DNA of 36,090 nucleotides from a virus, in IMG/VR virus record IMGVR_UViG_3300047300_000907, positions 1 to 36,090 of that record; one strand, given 5' to 3'. Positions 9,153 through 15,388 of the stretch are shown here, in pieces; position 1 is the first letter of the stretch; each line of letters opens with the position of its first letter. The translations under genes were made by a program, and so were the position numbers. The notes under the pieces were generated by a model. The model saw only the letters and a program-made list of their open reading frames with translations, had not been told where the DNA came from and made no database searches.

Positions 9153-9728
9153 ATGATTCAATACCCTTTTGACAAACTGCCAGCAGTAACAAGCCCCTTC
9201 GGATGGCGTGTGCACCCTGTGCAGAAAACAAAGAAACACCACAACGGTGTAGACCTAGTAGCAGCACCCGGCAGCTGGGTTGAAGCATCAGCTCGCGGTC
9301 GCGTCATTTTCGCAGGCCCATCAAAGCGTAAACTAGCTAACGGTGAACCCGGCGGTTTCGGTTACCATGTTATGGTGCGTTATCAGATTCATGGCGAATG
9401 GGTTGTAATGGTTTACGGACACATGCGTAAAGGCTCTATCGCTGTCAAAGTTGGTCAAGTTGTCATGCCGGGCACTCCGCTAGGTAAGCAAGGCGCGACA
9501 GGCGAAGTAACTGGCGAACACCTCCACTGGGAAGTTTGCAAAGGCAAAGTCTATCGTTGGACTGCTGACGGTTCAGGTTTCTACGACCCTATCGAATTCA
9601 TTAAGCACGCCCGTCACAAGGATGCGCTTATTAAGAAAGCTAAAGCAGCAACCGATAAGGATGATGTTGTGCACCCAATCCCAAACCATGACATTCATGG
9701 TGCAGGCGCTGGAAACAAAGCTTCCTAA
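9153..9728 (+). CDS. M23 family peptidase, endolysin or tail lysin
   Basis: A 191-residue zinc metallopeptidase of the LytM/lysostaphin type, cleaving peptidoglycan cross-bridges or stem peptides. The metal site is clear: H30 and D34 in HHNGVD, H90 in YGHMRKG, and H123/H125 in EHLHWE. The N-terminus FGWRVHPV is also typical of M23. No signal peptide is seen. The C-terminal 40 residues are charged and probably flexible, with no recognised cell-wall binding domain. Lying between the fibre gene and the two membrane proteins, it is best read as the endolysin of a lysis cassette; a virion-associated lysin is the alternative. Confidence 0.9.
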   Translation: MIQYPFDKLPAVTSPFGWRVHPVQKTKKHHNGVDLVAAPGSWVEASARGRVIFAGPSKRKLANGEPGGFGYHVMVRYQIHGEWVVMVYGHMRKGSIAVKVGQVVMPGTPLGKQGATGEVTGEHLHWEVCKGKVYRWTADGSGFYDPIEFIKHARHKDALIKKAKAATDKDDVVHPIPNHDIHGAGAGNKAS

Positions 9729-9732
9729 GTAA

Positions 9733-9741
9733 GATAGAATA
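9733..9741 (+). promoter_or_regulatory. Late-type motif GATAGAATA before the holin candidate
   Basis: The same nine bases as at 1090-1098, again ending 30 nt before the next start codon (9772). A -10-like TAGAAT is inside it; no -35 hexamer is recognisable. Confidence 0.45.
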
Positions 9742-9771
9742 GAGTAAGATAATGGGCGGGATTGGATAAAA

Positions 9772-10050
9772 ATGCGTGAACGCATGAATGAAATTTTTGC
9801 TGTTGTCGGCACTCTCGCTTGGCGAGGTTTCGGCGTGTTCCTGTTCATCCTTGGCGGTGCAGCAGGTTCAGGTGCAGTAATCACTGGCAGCCCATTCACA
9901 GGTATTCTTATTGCTTGGGTTACTTTGATGCTTGGTATTATTGGTGCTATCGGTTACGCTATTGCTGTAACTGGTAGTGTCACCCCTGACGATGTGGCTA
10001 AAGCTACACAGGATGCGGTTCAGAAACATGTTGAGGAGTCAGAAAAGTAA
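9772..10050 (+). CDS. Small membrane protein with two membrane segments, holin candidate
   Basis: A 92-residue protein with two hydrophobic segments (about 18-40 and 44-68, the second GILIAWVTLMLGIIGAIGYAI), a charged N-terminus and an acidic C-terminal tail. Directly after the M23 peptidase and before a coiled-coil membrane protein, it fits a class II holin that forms the lesion releasing the lysin. Its stop overlaps the next ATG (TAATG). Function is inferred from topology and context. Confidence 0.65.
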   Translation: MRERMNEIFAVVGTLAWRGFGVFLFILGGAAGSGAVITGSPFTGILIAWVTLMLGIIGAIGYAIAVTGSVTPDDVAKATQDAVQKHVEESEK

Positions 10051-10292
10051 TGTCTGACCAGTCGCCAGAATTGTATGTTGCTTTAGGTCGCTTGGAAGAG
10101 GGGATGCGCTCCGTCAGGGAGTCGCAAGAACGCATGGAAAAGAAGTTAGACGCTCAAGATGAGCGTATTAATGAAATTGAGTTGGATGTTAAAGAGTTGA
10201 AGACTCAGCGTGCTAATAAGGCGAGCACTATTGCTTTACTTTTGGCGATTGCAGCTGTTGCTGTTTCGCTTATTACAGTCTTTATCCCTTAG
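10050..10292 (+). CDS. Coiled-coil protein with C-terminal membrane anchor, XhlA-like holin partner
   Basis: An 80-residue protein. Residues 8-53 form a charged coiled coil (LEEGMRSVRESQERMEKKLD) and residues 58-79 one membrane segment (TIALLLAIAAVAVSLITVFI). This order matches XhlA-type proteins that work with holins. It is translationally coupled to the preceding membrane protein and is the last gene before a strong terminator. It could equally be an antiholin or a second holin. Confidence 0.6.
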   Translation: MSDQSPELYVALGRLEEGMRSVRESQERMEKKLDAQDERINEIELDVKELKTQRANKASTIALLLAIAAVAVSLITVFIP

Positions 10293-10311
10293 GATAATAT
10301 ACCCGACAAGG

Positions 10312-10350
10312 CAAAACCCCCAACCGTAAATGGCTGGGGGTTTTGTTTTA
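10312..10350. terminator. Bidirectional terminator between converging gene arms
   Basis: CAAAACCCCCA (10312-10322) pairs perfectly with TGGGGGTTTTG (10335-10345), an 11-bp stem with two inner C-G pairs possible. The A run on one side and T run on the other make it an intrinsic terminator on both strands. It sits between the last plus-strand lysis gene and the last minus-strand early gene, whose stop codon (10348-10350) it touches. Confidence 0.9.
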
Positions 10351-10560
10351 CTTGCCTTCTAGTCTATCTATTTCGTTTTGAATATAGAATAAAGCTTTAC
10401 GAAGGTCTTCTATTTCTTTCTTGTCGTCTTTCAATCCTGCACGCCACAAATATTTGATAGCGTTGCCAATGTTGAAGTTCCGATGTCTAGTGATTTGGAT
10501 GCACTCTACACCGCTTGGGTCACTGGTGTAGTGTGGTGGATGATTTACTAGGTCGCTCAC
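10348..10560 (-). CDS. DUF3310-like protein
   Basis: A 70-residue protein with the conserved pattern VNHPPHY, then IQITRHRNFNIGNAIKYLWR, then EIEDLRKALFYIQNEI, characteristic of the small phage family DUF3310, often encoded near nucleotide metabolism genes; function unknown. GTG at 10560 is chosen over the longer frame because GGGAGAGAACAA precedes it and it overlaps the upstream stop (GTGA). It is the last gene of the minus-strand transcript and ends in the terminator. Confidence 0.75.
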   Translation of the reverse strand: MSDLVNHPPHYTSDPSGVECIQITRHRNFNIGNAIKYLWRAGLKDDKKEIEDLRKALFYIQNEIDRLEGK

Positions 10561-10580
10561 TTGTTCTCTCCCTTGATAAG
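10555..10580 (-). repeat. Gene-junction repeat, copy 1
   Basis: The plus-strand sequence gctcacttgttctctccctt plus the following 6 bases (tgataag overlap) is identical to copy 3 over 26 bases. Read on the minus strand it gives the C-terminus (L)IKGENK of one gene, its TGA, a GGGAGAG ribosome binding site and the GTGAGC start of the next. Confidence 0.85.
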
Positions 10581-10874
10581 AGCGATAGCCTCTGGCAAAA
10601 CTACAACAGCTGGGATGTCTGTGCCTTGTGTTTTCTGCCATAGGACTTCTAGCTTTTTGATAATGTGCTGCTCAGTGTGCCACTTTGCCTTATCCCAAAG
10701 CTGAATCCTCGCATCATGCATCGCTATGAACTGGCTCTTGGTAAGCGGAACCCTGACCCCATGAATGTCAATCCAATAGTGAGTTTCATCCGAATCCTCA
10801 TAAGGGCGGAACTGATTGAGGGTCACATCATTGGTCATGTCAACTGGCCATGCCATGCCTCTAAACTTGCTCAC
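10557..10874 (-). CDS. Hypothetical protein
   Basis: A 105-residue protein with no family I recognise. It has an aromatic N-terminal half (HYWIDIHGVRVPLTKSQF, about 32-49) and a helical C-terminal half rich in Lys and Trp, with no membrane segment. The start GTG at 10874 lies within junction repeat copy 2, giving a GTGA overlap with the previous stop and a GGGAGAG ribosome binding site. The C-terminus IKGENK is encoded by junction repeat copy 1, so this gene is flanked on both sides by the same 20-bp element. Confidence 0.8.
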   Translation of the reverse strand: MSKFRGMAWPVDMTNDVTLNQFRPYEDSDETHYWIDIHGVRVPLTKSQFIAMHDARIQLWDKAKWHTEQHIIKKLEVLWQKTQGTDIPAVVVLPEAIALIKGENK

Positions 10875-10888
10875 TTGTTCTCTCCCTT
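10869..10888 (-). repeat. Gene-junction repeat, copy 2
   Basis: Twenty bases identical to copies 1 and 3 (gctcacttgttctctccctt on the plus strand). Here they encode KGENK of the upstream gene and the GTGAGC start of the downstream gene. Confidence 0.85.
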
Positions 10889-11209
10889 TGCCCAATCAGG
10901 CACTCCATCAAAGTATTCAATTTCATAAGGCTCAATACCGTCAGTAACCCATTCAGGTAATGCTTCACCACGCCACCAGAAACCGCCACCATAGTCAGTA
11001 AAGATTTCGACTGGTTGCCCTTTAGCCCCACGATAACGAGCAAACTGCTCGTCTGTTCCCCAAGCATCAGGTCGAAAGTTTGTGTAAACATCCCACGCTT
11101 CAGCAGGCGTGTCGTATAGCGGTGACATTACTATGTCACTTGTTCCGCAGTAAAGGCCGTGACGAATAGTGCCATCTGCGAATCTGACCGTAAGATTTGC
11201 TCTGCTCAC
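10871..11209 (-). CDS. Hypothetical protein
   Basis: A 112-residue protein, not recognised. It is rich in Gly, Trp and Tyr with a beta-strand start (NLTVRFADGTIRHGLYCGTS) and an acidic C-terminal half (EWVTDGIEPYEIEYFDGVPD). It starts at a GTG (11209) in junction repeat copy 3, overlaps the upstream stop by the GTGA pattern and ends in KGENK encoded by copy 2. The identical borders suggest that this gene and its neighbour are exchangeable cassettes. Confidence 0.8.
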   Translation of the reverse strand: MSRANLTVRFADGTIRHGLYCGTSDIVMSPLYDTPAEAWDVYTNFRPDAWGTDEQFARYRGAKGQPVEIFTDYGGGFWWRGEALPEWVTDGIEPYEIEYFDGVPDWAKGENK

Positions 11210-11229
11210 TTGTTCTCTCCCTTGATAAG
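11204..11229 (-). repeat. Gene-junction repeat, copy 3
   Basis: Identical over 26 bases to copy 1 and over 20 to copy 2. It contains the stop of the upstream gene, a strong ribosome binding site and the GTG start of the next. Confidence 0.85.
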
Positions 11230-11388
11230 TCGCATCAAAATTGGGCAGTCACATTTATCTACCCACGAATGATTCGTATCACAGTAATTCTCGATAATTG
11301 CTAAAGCCTTATGCATAGGATGTTTTTGAGTATATTCAATAACTTGCCTTATAAGAGCCTCTACATTTGCGTTGTCTGACTCACTCAT
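11206..11388 (-). CDS. Small hypothetical protein
   Basis: A 60-residue protein. It is helical in the first half (ALIRQVIEYTQKHPMHKALA), with cysteines and a histidine (C36, H40, C46, C48) in the second half that could bind a metal. It overlaps the ThyX stop by ATGA (11385-11388), so it is translated from the ThyX message, and it ends in the LIKGENK sequence encoded by junction repeat copy 3. No function can be given. Confidence 0.7.
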   Translation of the reverse strand: MSESDNANVEALIRQVIEYTQKHPMHKALAIIENYCDTNHSWVDKCDCPILMRLIKGENK

Positions 11389-12086
11389 GGTGCTACCCTT
11401 CCATTATGGTTAAATGATGCATAAGTTACAGGCATCTTTTCAGCAAAGAACTTCTCCATCTGCTCAGCAACCATTTCAATCTCGCGCTGCGGAAACGATG
11501 GCACTTTACTGTCAGGATGTGTTGTGCGTAAGCTTAGAAAATTCATCAATGCACGAGCGTTCATAGTCACATACATTGAACTATAAATGTTTACAGGCAG
11601 CACAGACCTAGCAATCTCACGAGCAATACCGTTACCTAGCAGCCACTTATATTCCGCGTATGCGTGTTCTGAAGTGTCTACGATAGCATCCTGTATTTGT
11701 GCGTGCTGCTCTGGTGTTCCTTCAACAAAAGTGTAAGCTCCCGGTTTGCCTTCTTGCACAAGTTTACGCTCAGCATTAGGGTAGTAGAACACTGGTGCAA
11801 GTTCTTTATATCGGCCTGACTCTTCATTGTATGAAGCGATGCGGTGACGCATGAACTCGCGGAACACGAAGATTGGTGCTTCAATGTAGAAAGTGAAAGC
11901 GTTGTGTTCGAATGGGGAGCCATGCCTGTCGCGCATTAGATAGTTAATTAAGCCCATATCTTTAACTACATCGTAACCGCTAGTTGCGCCTGTCGATACT
12001 CGAGCAGCCATTACTACCGCGTTATCGTCAGCCATTGAGTTGACGAGTTGCACAGTCATGTCTGACCTGAATTTTATTTCGCCCAT
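11385..12086 (-). CDS. thyX: Flavin-dependent thymidylate synthase
   Basis: A 233-residue enzyme that makes dTMP from dUMP using FAD, NADPH and methylene-tetrahydrofolate. The diagnostic ThyX signature RHRxxSxNExSxR is complete: R80-H81-R82, S85, N87-E88, S90 and R92 (RHRIASYNEESGR). The length is normal for the family. AGGAGGATAA precedes the ATG. ThyX is common in actinobacteria and their phages and would sustain thymidylate supply during phage replication. It is followed by a coupled small gene and preceded by an unlinked hypothetical gene. Confidence 0.97.
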   Translation of the reverse strand: MGEIKFRSDMTVQLVNSMADDNAVVMAARVSTGATSGYDVVKDMGLINYLMRDRHGSPFEHNAFTFYIEAPIFVFREFMRHRIASYNEESGRYKELAPVFYYPNAERKLVQEGKPGAYTFVEGTPEQHAQIQDAIVDTSEHAYAEYKWLLGNGIAREIARSVLPVNIYSSMYVTMNARALMNFLSLRTTHPDSKVPSFPQREIEMVAEQMEKFFAEKMPVTYASFNHNGRVAP

Positions 12087-12105
12087 TTATCCTCCTTACA
12101 GTTGT

Positions 12106-12630
12106 TTATTTATCTTCTAAATTTATTCGGTTAACCCATGCCTGCCCAGCTGTGCCACCCCAAGCATCCCAAGCGACACGACCCGGTGACGGGTAGCCTT
12201 CTTCGCCAGAGTTGAAACCTGTAGCTTTCTTGTCAACATTGTGTCGCGCGAAATATGATTTCATGCGTGCTACAGTGTCACGACTCACAGCTACGCCAGA
12301 AGCCAGCTGCGCTGCACGCCGGCGACCAACGCTAGTAAACCCTGAACCGGCCTTACCTTCGCTAATCCACTTCAAAGCCCGCTTAGCAGCGTTCTGAACG
12401 CCCTGAGGTGGGTTATAGGTGTTGTCTGCAGCTTCAGCAAAGATGGATTCCCTCTTCACATCTCTAGGGAATGTGCCACCCGGCTCAACTTTTTCAGCTT
12501 GCGAAATTGCAACCATTTGGTCGATTGCACCTTGCTTAGTTTCGTGACATCCTTTAAGTTCATAGTCACTGTTTACGGTAGCCCAACCGCTCTTGCAGTC
12601 TGGATGTTTGTTAGTAATATAATATGGCAT
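12106..12630 (-). CDS. Stand-alone protein with the domain often fused to phage head proteases
   Basis: A 174-residue protein. Residues about 65-165 (PPQGVQNAAKRALKWISEGK ... GYPSPGRVAWDAWGG) match a conserved domain that I know as a C-terminal or free-standing part of phage portal/prohead-protease proteins. The N-terminal 50 residues (YYITNKHPDC, then WATVNSDYELKGCHETKQGA) are a second conserved phage module. Here it lies among replication genes on the early strand, not in the head operon, so it may act on DNA or in another process. The ATG overlaps the FmdB-like stop (TAATG), with GGAGA upstream. Confidence 0.75.
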   Translation of the reverse strand: MPYYITNKHPDCKSGWATVNSDYELKGCHETKQGAIDQMVAISQAEKVEPGGTFPRDVKRESIFAEAADNTYNPPQGVQNAAKRALKWISEGKAGSGFTSVGRRRAAQLASGVAVSRDTVARMKSYFARHNVDKKATGFNSGEEGYPSPGRVAWDAWGGTAGQAWVNRINLEDK

Positions 12631-12824
12631 TATTCTCCAATCGTAATCTTTTTATCTGTTGAATAAAATCCGTTACCTTTAAATTCTACCACAGGTGTAG
12701 TGAATACTCGCTTAGCGACACTCCCACAGTTTGAGCATGGTGTGCTTGCTGGAGTTTCTTGCAACATTGGTAGTTTGATTTCAGTCATGTGGCCTTGACC
12801 ACATTTGTAATCATATATCGGCAT
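12630..12824 (-). CDS. FmdB-family zinc ribbon protein
   Basis: A 64-residue protein starting MPIYDYKCGQGH and containing CSNCG, the two halves of the FmdB-type zinc ribbon (C8, H12 and C33-x2-C36), followed by a typical tail, FKGNGFYSTD. Proteins of this family are widespread in actinobacteria and phages; a regulatory role has been proposed but not established. ATG at 12824 is chosen because the longer frame adds only basic residues that overlap the acidic end of the upstream gene. It overlaps that gene by 14 bp. Confidence 0.85.
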   Translation of the reverse strand: MPIYDYKCGQGHMTEIKLPMLQETPASTPCSNCGSVAKRVFTTPVVEFKGNGFYSTDKKITIGE

Positions 12825-13029
12825 CGTCTTCACCTTCCTCATCTTCTTCATCTTCCGCGAACCTGTCAACTTGGTTCAAGTTTATACAGTTGTCACACAT
12901 TGGTTCTAAACATACAGAGTCGCAATGAAGACAGCCGAAACTGTCTTCATTGCTTAACCTGTATACTTCTTCACCGCACGCACAAGCGAACTGTATGTTG
13001 AGCACAATGTTCATATCTTTGTTAAACAT
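12811..13029 (-). CDS. Small Cys-rich zinc-binding protein with acidic tail
   Basis: A 72-residue protein with three cysteine pairs (CAC, CLHC, CDNC) that could make two zinc knuckles, then a run of Glu and Asp at the C-terminus (AEDEEDEEGEDDADI). ATG at 13029 is the first start after the upstream stop; the longer frame would run back through the phosphoesterase gene. The ribosome binding site is weak, so the exact start is uncertain. It shares its operon with the FmdB-like zinc ribbon. Function unknown. Confidence 0.65.
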   Translation of the reverse strand: MFNKDMNIVLNIQFACACGEEVYRLSNEDSFGCLHCDSVCLEPMCDNCINLNQVDRFAEDEEDEEGEDDADI

Positions 13030-13046
13030 TTGCTCAGTGTAATATT

Positions 13047-14357
13047 CTAGCGTAACACCTGTTTGTCCTGAAAACGCTCCAGCGGGGTAACCACCCAACT
13101 GTTCATTCCCGGTTTCGTGTCGTGCCCTGTTGCTTCTTTGAAATAGTGACTTCCACCATCCATTGTTGGATTTTGAACCCATAAAGTTGCACCCCAATCT
13201 TCCATCGCGTCATGGTGGAAGTGGTGTGTTAGCAACACATCCGACATGCCGATAGCGTGTCGGTTTCCAGCCATAGTTTTAAACCAGTTGAAGACTTTGT
13301 TTCGGACGCCTGTTCCACCAGTTTTTCCGTAAACATCTCCATGAGTTAATCCATAAGTCCAGCCTTGAACTTTGGTGGTGATTGAGATTTCGCGGTCAGC
13401 AATCTCAAAAGACACATGCTTAAATGCTGGGTCTGATTCGATTCCTAACTGTGCCATCTCAAACACGAGCAGGTCATCATTGTCACCGATTGTTGTGCGG
13501 TTACCGTTGATGCGGTGTTCGCCATGATTTCCGGGCACTACTACTACACGCACAGTGTCGAAGTGTGGCGCTAGTTGTTTGATGCCTTTAATAATCATTG
13601 CTACAGTGTTTTTGATTTGACCTCTGCGGTGGTCATCGATTTCGTAGCTTTGGTTCGGATATATTACGCAACCTTCAACCATGTCGCCTCCGCCGAAGAT
13701 TACCAACTCGTTGAGTGCACGCCCGATAGTGCGCAGTTCACCGATGCGTTCTTCAGCAGCGTCAAATGCTTGCTGTAGGCGTTCAATCAAACCTGCAGAA
13801 CCGCCACCTTCAAGTTTAGCCATCTGCCAGTCAGCCCAGTCGAGGCAGAATGTTGACTGTGTGCCACCATTCTGTGCAACTACTGGTCGAGGATTAGCTT
13901 CGATAGAGTTCATCAAAGCGACAGCATCAATAACTTCAGCGGTAACCTTTTCGTGCTTTTTCACTAGCCCGAACGAGTAGCTGTGCTTCCACAGCATCTT
14001 GTTTAGGTCTCGGCTAAAGTATTGGCGATGCTTTTCCCAAATGACGGTCGAGATTTCAACCTTTTCAGGGTCGTGCCCGAACATTCGAAGAATCTGGTCA
14101 TGGCTCATACCGTTAATATCGGCCTCTAGAGACCCTGTGCGCAGTTCCCCCTTGTCACCATTCCAGATGACTTCTTGATGGTCACCAGCAGCCTCTGAGA
14201 GCTTCCCAGTGCAGGTTGTGCGGTGCTTGTTCACTGTGGTTTTACCAAACAAAGCCCACTTGTCAGCGACAGCACGACTACTCAGGTCAGAGTTGTTGAT
14301 ATCGGCCAGTAACTGTGGGTTGTCCGGAATAGTTTCACAGACTTTACATTTACTCAT
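13047..14357 (-). CDS. Metallophosphoesterase with N-terminal HTH, Mre11/SbcD-like
   Basis: A 436-residue protein. Residues 1-50 form a zinc/HTH-like part (CKVC, then SSRAVADKW and TVNKHRTTC). The C-terminal 260 residues have calcineurin-like phosphoesterase motifs: LDWADWQ (about 172), FGGGDMVEG (221-229), VPGNHGEHR (274-282), LTHGDVYG and LLTHHFHHD. The first motif lacks the usual D-x-H and GNHD is GNHGE, as in related actinophage proteins I recall. Likely a DNA repair or recombination nuclease, or a phosphodiesterase. It overlaps the RuvC-like gene by 8 bp and is in the replication operon. Confidence 0.85.
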   Translation of the reverse strand: MSKCKVCETIPDNPQLLADINNSDLSSRAVADKWALFGKTTVNKHRTTCTGKLSEAAGDHQEVIWNGDKGELRTGSLEADINGMSHDQILRMFGHDPEKVEISTVIWEKHRQYFSRDLNKMLWKHSYSFGLVKKHEKVTAEVIDAVALMNSIEANPRPVVAQNGGTQSTFCLDWADWQMAKLEGGGSAGLIERLQQAFDAAEERIGELRTIGRALNELVIFGGGDMVEGCVIYPNQSYEIDDHRRGQIKNTVAMIIKGIKQLAPHFDTVRVVVVPGNHGEHRINGNRTTIGDNDDLLVFEMAQLGIESDPAFKHVSFEIADREISITTKVQGWTYGLTHGDVYGKTGGTGVRNKVFNWFKTMAGNRHAIGMSDVLLTHHFHHDAMEDWGATLWVQNPTMDGGSHYFKEATGHDTKPGMNSWVVTPLERFQDKQVLR

Positions 14358-14802
14358 CTTCTGAACTCCATCCTAATCGTAGTGTCGGTTTGTGTAGCTT
14401 GTTTCTAAGGTAAATTATAGCGTGTCTGACCGCATCGTTAGCGTGTGGCCGGCCTTTAGAGTGCATCCCGATACGCTTCAAGCGGTCATCATCACACAAA
14501 GGTTTAGAACTTGGAGGCTGATAAGTGATTGGTGTGCGACCACGCTCATACAATGCCTCTAACGCGCCAATAATATATACAGGTGACAAGTCTGCACCAT
14601 ACACGCCTTCACGCAGTGTAAAGTTTTCGCACACAATCTCATCAATATCGTAACTCAACAACTCATCCCAATGGAAGTCAAGGAAACCTTGCAAACCGTT
14701 AGGAATCTGTCGAGCCCACTTCAGCTCTGGTTGTTCATTCTCAAAATATTGAACCAACGCTGCACCTGTAGTGCCTCCCGGGTCTAGCGATAACATTAAC
14801 AT
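14350..14802 (-). CDS. RuvC-like Holliday junction resolvase
   Basis: A 150-residue protein with an RNase H/RuvC fold. The first strand SLDPGGTTGAAL carries D7, the second acidic position is E59 in DEIVCEN, and the C-terminal motif PHANDAVRHAIIY carries D123. These are the metal ligands of the family. The role would be cutting branched DNA formed during replication or recombination, or clearing junctions before packaging. The ATG overlaps the preceding stop (TAATG), with GGAGAGGAG upstream. Confidence 0.88.
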   Translation of the reverse strand: MLMLSLDPGGTTGAALVQYFENEQPELKWARQIPNGLQGFLDFHWDELLSYDIDEIVCENFTLREGVYGADLSPVYIIGALEALYERGRTPITYQPPSSKPLCDDDRLKRIGMHSKGRPHANDAVRHAIIYLRNKLHKPTLRLGWSSEDE

Positions 14803-14987
14803 TATTGACTCCTCTCCTGAAACTTTTCATAAACACTTTTCTGCTTATCATGTTGGATATGCGTGAAACACATTTTAGCTAACTGGTCACGCTGCCCATT
14901 CTCAAACCTTGCAGCATGAAACTTGACAGCATCATCATTAGTAACAATTTCCCAATACTTTGCTTTCTTACTGTAAGGGTCAGCCAT
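14802..14987 (-). CDS. Small hypothetical protein
   Basis: A 61-residue mainly charged and helical protein (MADPYSKKAKYWEIVTNDDA ...) coupled at both ends by TAATG overlaps, so it is certainly in a translated operon. It contains one Cys and three His residues but no clear metal motif. No family is recognised. Lying between an HTH protein and a resolvase suggests a replication accessory protein, without direct evidence. Confidence 0.75.
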   Translation of the reverse strand: MADPYSKKAKYWEIVTNDDAVKFHAARFENGQRDQLAKMCFTHIQHDKQKSVYEKFQERSQ

Positions 14988-15388
14988 TACTTATCTTTAT
15001 CCAAACGCTTACTAATGCTACTTTGAGTGACTCCAGTAAGTCTAGAAACCATACCTTGAGAGGTTCCCAATCCAACCGCGTCACGAACCAGATTATAGTC
15101 AGTCCGATGATTAGCGCGAGAATATAGAATGTTCCGAAGAATATCCAAAGTGCCAACATTTAAATTACCTCCAGTCTTATTCTTCTTACCAATCAGTTCA
15201 CCAACTATTTTGTGTGTTACTAAACCGTTTGTGATTGCTGAGATTTGCCTGTTAGAGAAAAGTTTATATTCTCCTATCGACACTACAGCATCAAACAGTT
15301 GTTGCCTATCCATGTTTTCTGCATGGTCACGCAACCAGATAGCCTCGCTCAAAGCTTGAGCTAAATGCATTTCTTCTTGTCTATTCAT
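14987..15388 (-). CDS. HTH DNA-binding protein
   Basis: A 133-residue protein with a C-terminal helix-turn-helix: residues about 105-131 (LGTSQGMVSRLTGVTQSSIS) match the pattern in which a turn separates two helices and the second carries Ser/Arg/Lys for DNA contact. The N-terminal part is helical. It is coupled to the primase-helicase by TAATG at 15388, so it could be a replication initiator partner or a regulator. No enzyme motif is visible. Confidence 0.75.
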   Translation of the reverse strand: MNRQEEMHLAQALSEAIWLRDHAENMDRQQLFDAVVSIGEYKLFSNRQISAITNGLVTHKIVGELIGKKNKTGGNLNVGTLDILRNILYSRANHRTDYNLVRDAVGLGTSQGMVSRLTGVTQSSISKRLDKDK

